19,509 bases of DNA, from contig JAEWOP010000071.1 of NCBI GenBank assembly GCA_023399635.1, positions 1 to 19,509 of the forward strand. Reading direction: 5' to 3'. Made by a program: the position numbers and the translations under genes. The stretch's first letter is position 1, and every line of letters begins with the position of its first letter. The notes under the pieces are model-generated. The model was not told the DNA's origin and did not search any database. It was given only the letters and a program-made list of their open reading frames with translations. The DNA comes from Pseudomonadota bacterium (GTDB lineage: Bacteria; Pseudomonadota; Alphaproteobacteria; Rhizobiales; Rhizobiaceae). Of the stretch, positions 1 to 6,857 are shown in pieces.

Positions 1-690
1 CTGCACGGGTCGATCGCCGGCATCCAGCCGCTGATCCCGCGCTGGCTGGAGCTGTGCGAGGCGCTCGCCCGCAAGCATCAGATCGTCTTCCAGCCGGGCT
101 CGGCCCCTGTCCTCGATCCTGACGGGCAGTATCGCAACCGCGCCTGGCTGTTCGGTCCGGACGGGCTGATCGGCCACCAGGACAAGCAGATCATGACGCG
201 CTTCGAGCGCGAGCAATGGGGGATCGCCGCCGGGATCCAGGGCCTCAAAGCCTTCGAGACCCTGCTCGGCAGGCTCGGCATCCTGATCTGCTACGATAAC
301 GAATTTCCCATGCTTGGCCGCAAGCTCGCCGATCTTGGCGTGGACCTGGTGCTTGCCCCCTCCTGCACCGATACGCTGGCAGGGTCCTACCGGGTGCGCA
401 TCGGCGCCCAGGCGCGCGCGCTGGAGAACCAGTATGCCGTGCTGTCCTCGCCCACCGCCGGCACCGCCCCCTGGTCACCCGCACTCGACGAGAACCGTGG
501 GCGCGCCGCCCTCTACGTTCCCTCCGACTACGGCATGCCACCCTCCGGCGTGGTCGCCGAAAGCCCGTCGGACACCGTCGAGAAGACCTCCTGGCTCATC
601 GTTGACATCGACCTTGCTGACGTCGCGCGGCTGCGCACGGAGGGACAGGTCGTGACCCGCCGCGACTGGCCGGAGCAGTTCTCACGGTGA
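1..690 (+). CDS. Carbon-nitrogen hydrolase (nitrilase superfamily), 5' end missing
   Basis: The reading frame is open from base 1 and ends at TGA 688-690, giving 229 visible residues; the N-terminus lies outside the window. Nitrilase-superfamily enzymes hydrolyse carbon-nitrogen bonds of amides, nitriles or carbamoyl compounds with a Glu-Lys-Cys triad. The Lys is seen in DKQIMTRFE (visible residue 62) and the nucleophile in ICYDNEFP (Cys at visible residue 97, bases 289-291). The Glu should be upstream of the window. The later stretch ALENQYAVLSSPTAG is also typical of the fold. In many proteobacteria proteins with this HQDKQIMTRFE signature are fused to, or encoded next to, a GNAT acetyltransferase, which cannot be tested here. 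The family is sure; the substrate is unknown. lepA follows after 75 bases on the same strand. Confidence 0.88.
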   Translation: MHGSIAGIQPLIPRWLELCEALARKHQIVFQPGSAPVLDPDGQYRNRAWLFGPDGLIGHQDKQIMTRFEREQWGIAAGIQGLKAFETLLGRLGILICYDNEFPMLGRKLADLGVDLVLAPSCTDTLAGSYRVRIGAQARALENQYAVLSSPTAGTAPWSPALDENRGRAALYVPSDYGMPPSGVVAESPSDTVEKTSWLIVDIDLADVARLRTEGQVVTRRDWPEQFSR

Positions 691-697
691 AAGCAGC

Positions 698-714
698 GCA
701 TTTGTCGCAAATGC
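698..714. repeat. Perfect 17-bp palindrome between the hydrolase gene and lepA
   Basis: GCATTTG-TCG-CAAATGC is a perfect 7-bp inverted repeat with a 3-base centre, 8 bases after the hydrolase stop and 52 bases before lepA. It has no T-run, so it is not a standard intrinsic terminator. A second hairpin (GCGGGC, loop GCCCT, GCCCGC) lies at 732-748. Either could help end the upstream transcript or form an operator; the sequence does not decide. Confidence 0.5.
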
Positions 715-765
715 CCTACACTACCGGCTAGGCGGGCGCCCTGCCCGCTGCTATATGCGCGAACC

Positions 766-2586
766 ATGAGCACCGATCGCACGCCCCTTGACCATATCCG
801 CAACTTCTCCATCGTCGCCCATATCGACCACGGCAAGTCTACCTTGGCCGACCGGCTGATTCAGACCTGCGGCGGCCTTGCCGAACGCGACATGTCGGAA
901 CAGGTGCTTGACTCGATGGATATCGAGCGCGAGCGCGGCATCACCATCAAGGCCCAGACGGTGCGGCTGCACTACAAGGCCAATGATGGCGAAACGTATG
1001 TGCTGAACCTGATCGACACCCCCGGCAATGTCGACTTCGCTTATGAAGTCTCGCGCTCGCTGTCGGCCTGCGAGGGTTCGCTGCTGGTGGTGGACGCATC
1101 CCAGGGCGTGGAAGCGCAGACACTCGCCAACGTCTACCAGGCGATCGACAACGACCACGAGATCGTCACCGTCCTCAACAAGATCGACCTGCCGGCCGCA
1201 GAACCGGATCGCATCAAGGAGCAGATCGAGGAAGTGATCGGCATCGACGCGTCGGAAGCCGTGATGATCTCGGCCAAGACGGGCCTTGGCATTCCCGACG
1301 TGCTGGAAGCGATCGTCCACAAGCTGCCGGCGCCAAAGAGCGAACTGGGAGACAAGGGGCCGCTGAAGGCGCTCCTCGTCGACTCGTGGTACGACACCTA
1401 TCTTGGCGTCATGGTCCTGGTGCGCGTCATCGACGGTGTGCTTAGCAAGGGCCAGACCATTCGCATGATGGGCACGGATGCCAAGTATCAGGTCGAGCGC
1501 GTCGGCGTGCTTACGCCGAAGATGCTGACGGTCGATAGCCTGGGCCCCGGCGAAATCGGCTTCTTCACCGGCTCGATCAAGGAAGTGGCCGATACCCGCG
1601 TCGGCGATACGATCACAGAAGACAAGCGCCCGACTGCCACCATGCTGCCGGGCTTCAAGCCGGCACAGCCCGTGGTCTTCTGCGGGCTGTTCCCGGTCGA
1701 TGCCGCTGACTTCGAAGATCTTCGCTCGGCCATGGGCAAGCTTCGCCTCAACGACGCCTCCTTCTCCTTTGAGATGGAATCGTCTGCCGCCCTCGGCTTC
1801 GGCTTCCGCTGCGGCTTCCTCGGCCTCTTGCATCTGGAAATCATCCAGGAGCGCCTGGAGCGCGAGTTCAATCTCGACCTGATCGCGACCGCTCCTTCGG
1901 TCGTCTACAAGCTGTTCATGACCGATGGCACCGAGCGCGAGCTGCACAATCCGGCCGACATGCCGGATGTGGTCAAGATCTCAGAAATCCACGAGCCGTG
2001 GATCAAGGCGACAATCCTCACCCCGGACGATTATCTCGGCGGCATCCTGAAACTCTGCCAGGACCGTCGCGGCATCCAGACCGAACTCACCTATGTCGGC
2101 AAGCGCGCCATGATCACCTATGAGCTGCCGCTCAACGAGGTGGTCTTCGACTTCTACGACCGGCTGAAATCGATCTCCAAGGGGTACGCCTCCTTCGACT
2201 ACCATCTTGACGGTCACCGCGAAGGCAACCTCGTGAAGATGTCGATCCTCGTCAACGGCGAGCCGGTCGATGCGCTGTCGATGATGGTGCACCGGATGGC
2301 AGCGGAAAAGCGCGGCCGCGACATGTGCGAGAAGCTGAAGGACCTGATCCCCAAGCACATGTTCAAGATCCCGATCCAGGCCGCCATCGGCGGCAACGTG
2401 ATCGCCCGCGAAACCATCTCAGCGCTGCGCAAGGACGTGACCGCCAAGTGCTACGGCGGCGACGCCACCCGCAAGCGCAAGCTCTTGGACAAGCAGAAGG
2501 CCGGCAAGAAGCGCATGCGCCAGTTCGGCAAGGTCGAGATCCCGCAGGAAGCATTTATCGCGGCGCTGAAGATGAGTGATGAGTGA
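766..2586 (+). CDS. lepA: Elongation factor 4 (LepA), ribosome back-translocating GTPase
   Basis: This 606-residue protein is full length for LepA (about 600). It binds the ribosome and uses GTP. Known roles of the family are back-translocation and help with initiation or 30S biogenesis, in the cytoplasm or at the membrane. G-domain motifs are clear: AHIDHGKST (P-loop, residues 18-26), DTPGNVDF (switch II, about residue 84) and NKID (about residue 138). The C-terminal LepA domain ends in the Lys/Arg-rich stretch TRKRKLLDKQKAGKKRMRQFGK (split here: TRKRKLLDKQK then AGKKRMRQFGK). The ATG start gives the usual LepA N-terminus (TPLDHIRNFSIVAHID). No Shine-Dalgarno sequence is visible before it; a CTATAT box lies 10-15 bases upstream. 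The stop codon lies inside a 7-bp tandem repeat and a terminator follows, so it is probably the last gene of its transcript. Confidence 0.98.
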   Translation: MSTDRTPLDHIRNFSIVAHIDHGKSTLADRLIQTCGGLAERDMSEQVLDSMDIERERGITIKAQTVRLHYKANDGETYVLNLIDTPGNVDFAYEVSRSLSACEGSLLVVDASQGVEAQTLANVYQAIDNDHEIVTVLNKIDLPAAEPDRIKEQIEEVIGIDASEAVMISAKTGLGIPDVLEAIVHKLPAPKSELGDKGPLKALLVDSWYDTYLGVMVLVRVIDGVLSKGQTIRMMGTDAKYQVERVGVLTPKMLTVDSLGPGEIGFFTGSIKEVADTRVGDTITEDKRPTATMLPGFKPAQPVVFCGLFPVDAADFEDLRSAMGKLRLNDASFSFEMESSAALGFGFRCGFLGLLHLEIIQERLEREFNLDLIATAPSVVYKLFMTDGTERELHNPADMPDVVKISEIHEPWIKATILTPDDYLGGILKLCQDRRGIQTELTYVGKRAMITYELPLNEVVFDFYDRLKSISKGYASFDYHLDGHREGNLVKMSILVNGEPVDALSMMVHRMAAEKRGRDMCEKLKDLIPKHMFKIPIQAAIGGNVIARETISALRKDVTAKCYGGDATRKRKLLDKQKAGKKRMRQFGKVEIPQEAFIAALKMSDE

Positions 2587-2612
2587 TGAGTGATGAGTGA
2601 TGAGTGATGAGT
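2571..2612 (+). repeat. Six perfect tandem copies of a 7-bp unit (GATGAGT)
   Basis: GATGAGT is repeated six times without error (42 bases), running from the last codons of lepA through its stop and into the 3' UTR. The lepA stop (TGA 2584-2586) is met within the first two to three units, so gain or loss of later units would not change the protein. The unit length, not a multiple of three, and the perfect identity suggest recent slippage. Confidence 0.95.
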
Positions 2613-2632
2613 GAGAGATCTTCTAGACTCCG

Positions 2633-2657
2633 AAAAGGCGCCCCGAGCGCCTTTTTT
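2633..2657 (+). terminator. Rho-independent terminator of lepA
   Basis: AAAAGGCGC, loop CCCGA, GCGCC followed by six T. The stem of five G/C pairs is extended by A-T pairs into the T-run. It lies 47 bases after the lepA stop, directly past the heptamer repeat. Confidence 0.9.
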
Positions 2658-2890
2658 CATGCCTTCTGCCTCATGCCTTCACTCCAGACCGCACCCTCAC
2701 CTACCAAAGATCAACCACTTAACCCCCTCCTCCTCGGGCTAACGCTGTGACACCCGTGGATCGCCAAGGGATGAGTCTGTCCCTTCGTCATCCTTAGGCT
2801 TCACCCGAGGACAAGGGAGGATTCCGTCTTGTCGTCCGCTCCGCCCTCACCAACAGCGCCCACGAGGTGTCATCGTTCGTCGCCACAACG
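2658..2890. other. Non-coding stretch between the lepA terminator and the next minus-strand gene
   Basis: No convincing reading frame, start with ribosome binding site, or RNA gene is seen. The notable structure is a degenerate palindrome at about 2766-2818, listed separately. The whole gene-free interval is 2587-2943, including the terminators on either side. Confidence 0.7.
2766..2818. repeat. Degenerate nested palindrome resembling a dispersed rhizobial palindromic repeat
   Basis: The arms TCCCTT (2780-2785) and AAGGGA (2813-2818) enclose CGTCATCCTTAGG, CTTCA, CCCGAGGAC, which folds as an imperfect hairpin. AAGGGA (2766-2771) can instead pair with TCCCTT (2780-2785). The core resembles the CGTCATCCTCGGGCTTGACCCGAGGA-type intergenic palindrome (longer than the part matched here) that I recall as common in Rhizobiales genomes. 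Only one decayed copy is in the window. Confidence 0.5.
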
Positions 2891-2919
2891 AAAAACCGCC
2901 CGCCAAGGATGGCGAGCGG
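2891..2919 (-). terminator. Rho-independent terminator of the small membrane protein gene
   Basis: Read on the minus strand: CCGCTCGCC, loop ATCCTT, GGCGGGCGG, then TTTTT. The nine-pair stem has one T-G wobble. It begins 24 bases after the stop of the minus-strand gene at 2944-3279. Confidence 0.9.
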
Positions 2920-2943
2920 CTCGGGAAGATGATGTGGGGCTGA

Positions 2944-3279
2944 TTAACCGCCGTTGGTCGCGCCACCTGCAGCCGGGGGAGCGGCTGGAGTAGCCGGATC
3001 GGCAGGAGCAGCGTCAGTGGTTGCGCCGCCCGGTGCCGGAGCGACCGGAGCCGGACCAGTGTCCGTGGCTTCCGAATTGGTTGATGCGGTGGTACCCGGG
3101 TCGGTGCCGGGTTCGCCGCCCATGTTGCCCCAGATAAAGGCGCCGATCAGGAGAACGGCAAGCACTGCCAGCCAAGGCATCCAGGACGAGCCACGGCTGC
3201 GGGCATCGACATTGTTGTTTACGAGGTCCGGGCGACGATCACGCAGGTCCGGACGGCTGTCATTCGGATCATAGGTCAT
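2944..3279 (-). CDS. Small single-TM protein with Pro/Ala/Thr-rich tail, stress-type promoter
   Basis: This is a 111-residue protein of unknown function. The polar N-terminus (MTYDPNDSRPDLRDRRPD) is followed by one hydrophobic segment at about residues 34-50 (WLAVLAVLLIGAFIW) and a low-complexity tail of Pro, Ala, Thr and Gly without Cys. The charge pattern (Arg before, acidic after the segment) suggests the tail is periplasmic. The start at 3279 is chosen because GGAGG lies 8 bases upstream; an earlier in-frame ATG at 3306 has no such site. A GGAAC-N17-CGTT promoter lies about 30-55 bases upstream, so induction by the general stress sigma factor is likely. A terminator follows, so it is monocistronic. 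I do not recognise a domain family. Confidence 0.85.
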   Translation of the reverse strand: MTYDPNDSRPDLRDRRPDLVNNNVDARSRGSSWMPWLAVLAVLLIGAFIWGNMGGEPGTDPGTTASTNSEATDTGPAPVAPAPGGATTDAAPADPATPAAPPAAGGATNGG

Positions 3280-3309
3280 GGGTTCTTCCTCCGTTAAACC
3301 TGGCAAAGA

Positions 3310-3335
3310 AACGGAGAGTCACGCAAATTTGTTCC
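3310..3335 (-). promoter_or_regulatory. EcfG/RpoE2-type general stress promoter
   Basis: On the minus strand GGAAC (3335-3331) is followed by exactly 17 bases and CGTT (3313-3310). This is a full match to the alphaproteobacterial EcfG consensus GGAAC-N16/17-CGTT. The predicted transcript would start about 20-25 bases before the ATG at 3279, leaving room for the GGAGG site. Confidence 0.85.
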
Positions 3336-3363
3336 GTCAATCTATTCCCGGTTGATGATCAGC

Positions 3364-4884
3364 CTATTCGCCACGCGGGAATCGCTGGCTTTCCTCCAGC
3401 ACGTTGAGGTCCATATGGTTGCGCATGTAGCGCTCCGAGGCACGCTGCAGCGGCTGGTAATCCCAAGGGAAATAGGCGCCGTTGCGAAGGGCGTCGTAGA
3501 CCACGTGCCGGCGAGCCTGGCTCTCGCGAACCGCTGCATCGAACTGGGAAAGATCCCACCGGTCTGCAGCAAGCGCCGAAAGCCTTGCCTGCACCTCAGC
3601 ATGCTGCGGATCGTTGGCGAGGTTTCGCAACTCATTCGGATCTGCTTCCAGATCGACAAGAATAGGTGGATCGCATTCGCAGAGCGTCAGCTTGAAGTTG
3701 CCGTCACGGATCGCCACGATCGGCGCCACCGAGCCTTCCGCTGCATACTCCATTGGCACCGGCTCGCGAGTAAGCTCCCCACGCGCCAGCCCCGTCAGAT
3801 CCTCGCCATCGGTCCAGGGGGCGAGATGGCTGATATCGAGGCCGGCGATGGTGGCAAGCGTGGGGCATACGTCGAGGGTGGAAACAGCCTGCCTCACCAG
3901 AGCCGGCTGCCAACCGGGCGCGGCGATCATCAGCGGCACGCGGGCGGACCCCTCGAAGAAGTTCATCTTGAACCAGAGCCCGCGCTCGCCCAGCATGTCG
4001 CCGTGGTCGGACACGAAGAGGATGGCGGTGTTTTCCACCATGCGGGCGCGCTCCAGCACGTCGAGGATCTCGCCGACCTTCTCGTCGACATAGGAGATGT
4101 TGGCGAAATAGCCCCGCCGGGCACGGCGGATCTCTTCGTGCGTCAAGTCGAACGCGGTGTGGTCGCAAGCGTCCATCAGGCGCCTGGAATGAGGATCCTG
4201 CTCCTCATACGGAATGGCGGCAATGGCGGGGTCCAGTTGCGGGCAATCCTCATAAAGATCCCAGAAGCGGCGCCGGGCCACATAAGGATCATGCGGATGC
4301 GTGAAACTGACCGTCAGGCACCAGGGGCGGCCGTCCTGGCCGCGCGACAGGTCGTAGAGCTTGCGGGTGGCGTGGTAGGCCACCTCATCGTCATACTCCA
4401 TCTGGTTGGTGATCTCGGCAACGCCCGCGCCGGTGACGGAACCGAGATTGTGGTACCACCAGTCGATGCGCTCGCCGGGCCTGGTGTAGTCCGGCGTCCA
4501 GCCGAAATCGGCAGGATAGATGTCGGTCGTCAGCCGTTCCTCGAAACCATGCAACTGGTCGGGCCCGCCAAAGTGCATCTTCCCCGACAGCGCCGTCTGA
4601 TAGCCCGCGCGGCGAAGATGATGCGCATAGGTCGGAATGTCCGACGCAAATTCAGCGGCGTTGTCATAAACCCGCGTGCGGCTCGGAAGTTGGCCCGACA
4701 TGAAAGACGCGCGTGCCGGCGCGCAGAGCGGGCTTGCCGTATAGGTGTTGGCGAAGCGCACGGAGCGCTTCGCCAGGGATTTCAGATGCGGGGCATGAAG
4801 GAAGTCCGCAGGACCATCTGGAAACAAGGTCCCGTTCAACTGATCCACCATCAGGATCAGCAGGTTCGGTTTCGACTGCACCAA
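3364..4884 (-). CDS. betC: Choline sulfatase BetC
   Basis: This enzyme hydrolyses choline-O-sulfate to choline and sulfate, feeding glycine-betaine synthesis for osmoprotection or carbon use. It has 506 residues, in line with rhizobial BetC (about 510). The sulfatase signature SPLCAPARASF contains Cys54, the residue turned into formylglycine, at the same position as I recall for Sinorhizobium BetC. Asp14 in MVDQLNG and the SDHGDMLGERGLWFK block are metal and active-site regions. The C-terminus (RNGAYFPWDYQPLQRASERY, residues about 470-490) is the choline-sulfatase-specific tail. TTG at 4884 gives the family length; GTG at 4881, one codon later, is also possible, with AAGGAAGG just upstream. 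The gene starts only 8 bases after choX, so they form one transcript. Confidence 0.95.
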   Translation of the reverse strand: MVQSKPNLLILMVDQLNGTLFPDGPADFLHAPHLKSLAKRSVRFANTYTASPLCAPARASFMSGQLPSRTRVYDNAAEFASDIPTYAHHLRRAGYQTALSGKMHFGGPDQLHGFEERLTTDIYPADFGWTPDYTRPGERIDWWYHNLGSVTGAGVAEITNQMEYDDEVAYHATRKLYDLSRGQDGRPWCLTVSFTHPHDPYVARRRFWDLYEDCPQLDPAIAAIPYEEQDPHSRRLMDACDHTAFDLTHEEIRRARRGYFANISYVDEKVGEILDVLERARMVENTAILFVSDHGDMLGERGLWFKMNFFEGSARVPLMIAAPGWQPALVRQAVSTLDVCPTLATIAGLDISHLAPWTDGEDLTGLARGELTREPVPMEYAAEGSVAPIVAIRDGNFKLTLCECDPPILVDLEADPNELRNLANDPQHAEVQARLSALAADRWDLSQFDAAVRESQARRHVVYDALRNGAYFPWDYQPLQRASERYMRNHMDLNVLEESQRFPRGE

Positions 4885-4892
4885 TGCCTTCC

Positions 4893-5855
4893 TTAGAGCC
4901 CGAGTTCTGCGTCAAGAGCTTCCTTGGCCGGTTGGCCGTCAAAGGTCGTCACGCCGGCAACCCATGGCTCGTATACGGACGGGTTTTCCTTCAGCCAGGC
5001 CTTTGCCGCGTCCGCGGCATCATCGCCACCCAGGATCTCGCCCATCAGGACGTTTTCCATCTCCACGGTGAAGGTGAGTTGCTTGAAGAAGGTTGCGGCA
5101 TTCGGGCACTGCTCTGACCAGCCTGTGCGGGCAAGCGTGTAGACCTCTGCTCCTCCGTAGTTCGCGCCGAAATATGCGTCTCCGCCGGAGAGATAGGTAA
5201 GATCGAACTGCGCGTTCATGGGATGCGGCGCCCAAGCCAGGAAGACGATGGCGTTACCGGCGTTGTTGGCGCGCTCGACCTGCGCCAGCATGGCCTGCTC
5301 ACCCGATTCCACCAGTTCCCAGTCCTTCAGATTGAAGTCGCCGGAATCGATCATCTTCTGGATGTTGGTGTTCGCCGGAGCGCCCGGTTCGATCCCGTAG
5401 ATCTTCTGGCCAAACGCATCCGCATGCTCAGCGAGATCGGCGAAATCCTTGACCCCTTCCTTCTCGGCGGCGGCGGTCGGCACGGCAAGCGTGAACTTCG
5501 CGCCTACCAGATTCTGGGTCAGCACCTCAACCGCCTTGGCGGCATTCAGATCATCTATGAACGCCTGCTGCGCCGGCATCCAGTTCCCGAGAAAGACGTC
5601 AATCTCGCCGTTCTTCATCGACTGGTAGCCGATCGGGACGGAAAGCGTCTTTACGTCCGGCTCGTATCCCAGCGTCTCAAGGATAAAGGCGGCAACACCG
5701 TTGGTCGCGGTGATGTCGGTCCAGCCCGGATCCGACAAACGGACGGCTTTGCAGGCTTCGGCATCTGCGGCCGTGGCAGATACGGGAGCAAGAACGGCGA
5801 AGATAGCAGTCGTGCAGGCTAAGGCGCCGGCACCCAGTGTGGACTTGCGTGTCAT
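4893..5855 (-). CDS. choX: Choline ABC transporter periplasmic binding protein ChoX
   Basis: The 320-residue protein has a Sec signal peptide (MTRKSTLGAGALACTTAIFA to ATAADAEA, about residues 1-30). It is an OpuAC-type binding protein that captures choline in the periplasm. Residues matching the ChoX aromatic box are Trp45 and Asp47 in PGWTD, Trp92 in GNWMPAQ and Trp208 in LAWAPHP; the position of ChoX Tyr119 appears to be Phe121. The frame stays open upstream to 6464, but that extension overlaps the LysR gene. ATG 5855 has GAGAGGGG just upstream and starts the signal peptide. No choW permease or choV ATPase gene is nearby; betC follows directly. The LysR regulator is divergent, 99 bases away. 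Confidence 0.93.
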   Translation of the reverse strand: MTRKSTLGAGALACTTAIFAVLAPVSATAADAEACKAVRLSDPGWTDITATNGVAAFILETLGYEPDVKTLSVPIGYQSMKNGEIDVFLGNWMPAQQAFIDDLNAAKAVEVLTQNLVGAKFTLAVPTAAAEKEGVKDFADLAEHADAFGQKIYGIEPGAPANTNIQKMIDSGDFNLKDWELVESGEQAMLAQVERANNAGNAIVFLAWAPHPMNAQFDLTYLSGGDAYFGANYGGAEVYTLARTGWSEQCPNAATFFKQLTFTVEMENVLMGEILGGDDAADAAKAWLKENPSVYEPWVAGVTTFDGQPAKEALDAELGL

Positions 5856-5954
5856 GCTTGTACCCCTCTCTCTATTTGCTACACTTATTGAAGCTAACGC
5901 GGTACCGGCTGTAAAGGCCGTGATTTCGAATGGTGGCCATAAAGAGGATTTATT
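5856..5954. promoter_or_regulatory. Divergent control region choX-betC / LysR regulator
   Basis: These 99 bases separate two divergent start codons, the usual place for a LysR-type binding site. Short inverted repeats are visible: ATGG-TGG-CCAT (5930-5940) and CGGC-TGTAAAG-GCCG (5906-5920 region). I cannot assign the true operator or the -10/-35 boxes. Confidence 0.55.
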
Positions 5955-6857
5955 TTGCGCGCGCCGGTGGATGTTGGCTGGTTCCGATTGCTGGTGGAGA
6001 TTTCCCGTCACGGATCGCTCTCTGCCGCGGCACGAAAACATGGTGTCAGCCAGCCCGCCGTCAGTTACCAGATACGGGAACTGGAAGCAGCATTCGGTGT
6101 CCCGCTCTTTGTGCGACAGCATCGGGGCGTGACACTGACCCCGGAAGGTCAGAAAGTTCTGGAGGTGGTGGAGAAAGCGGTCTCCCAGATCGACGCTCTG
6201 GCCAGCCAGTTTCACGCCCAGTCGAAGCGGCCGACCCTGCGGCTCTGCACGGACTACGCCTTCGCTGCGCTTTGGCTCATTCCCCGCATGCATGGATTTC
6301 GGCTTCTTTATCCTGACCTCGACATACAAATCGTGTCGACACAGCGGCTGGAGCCGGATTGGTCGGAGGGAGCCGACATAGCCGTCGCGTTCGGCACGAA
6401 AACCCAGTTCTCGCACTCTGGTCGGCTGTTGATGCCTGAAAGGGTCGTTCCGGTTTGCTCCCAAGCCCTGCTGGAGCGCACTGGAGGACAGGCTATGCTT
6501 CTATCGACTGCGCCTTTGGTGCATCTCGACACCACTATCTTGTCGCCTTGGTTTGACTGGCTCAGCTATCTCGAAGGCACGGGAACCCGATACCAGCGAG
6601 TTGCCGGCAGCGGAGACCTCAGCTTCAACACGTATGCAATGGTGGTACAGGCTGCAGTGGGAGGCCAGGGTGTTGCGCTGGGATGGCTCGGGCTGGTCGA
6701 CACACTGCTGGCGTCGGGAACGCTTGTGCGCGTCGGACCGGAACTGGCGGCGCATGACAGAGGGTATTGGGTCATCACCTCCCGATCACCGGATCCCAAT
6801 GCGGAGCGGCTTGCCGAATGGCTGATTGCGGAGGCGAACTGTAGTGCCTCAGCCTAG
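5955..6857 (+). CDS. LysR-type regulator of choline-sulfate utilisation
   Basis: A 300-residue LysR regulator of normal length. The N-terminal winged helix-turn-helix covers residues 5-65 (GSLSAAARKHGVSQPAVSYQ, then IRELEAAFGVPLFVR). The C-terminal effector domain resembles GcvA-type members (GTGTRYQRVAGSGDLSFN, GQGVALGWLGLV). NCBI/TIGRFAM describes a LysR family found beside choline sulfatase and the choline-binding protein genes, and this gene sits exactly there; assignment to it is by context and appearance. TTG at 5955 is preceded by AGAGGA with 6 bases spacing and gives the standard LysR N-terminus; no ATG is suitable. The likely inducer is choline or choline sulfate (inference). Its stop overlaps that of the convergent GH25 gene. 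Confidence 0.88.
   Translation: MRAPVDVGWFRLLVEISRHGSLSAAARKHGVSQPAVSYQIRELEAAFGVPLFVRQHRGVTLTPEGQKVLEVVEKAVSQIDALASQFHAQSKRPTLRLCTDYAFAALWLIPRMHGFRLLYPDLDIQIVSTQRLEPDWSEGADIAVAFGTKTQFSHSGRLLMPERVVPVCSQALLERTGGQAMLLSTAPLVHLDTTILSPWFDWLSYLEGTGTRYQRVAGSGDLSFNTYAMVVQAAVGGQGVALGWLGLVDTLLASGTLVRVGPELAAHDRGYWVITSRSPDPNAERLAEWLIAEANCSASA

Noticed and set aside
751..1947. 398-residue minus-strand open frame opposite lepA
   Set aside because: Antisense shadow of lepA; composition is His/Asp/Arg-rich and shows no family motif.
3352..4896. 514-residue plus-strand open frame opposite betC
   Set aside because: Antisense shadow: betC carries clear sulfatase motifs along its whole length on the other strand.
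5856..6464. N-terminal extension of ChoX to 523 residues
   Set aside because: It would overlap the LysR gene and put residues before a perfect signal peptide; the ATG at 5855 has a ribosome site.
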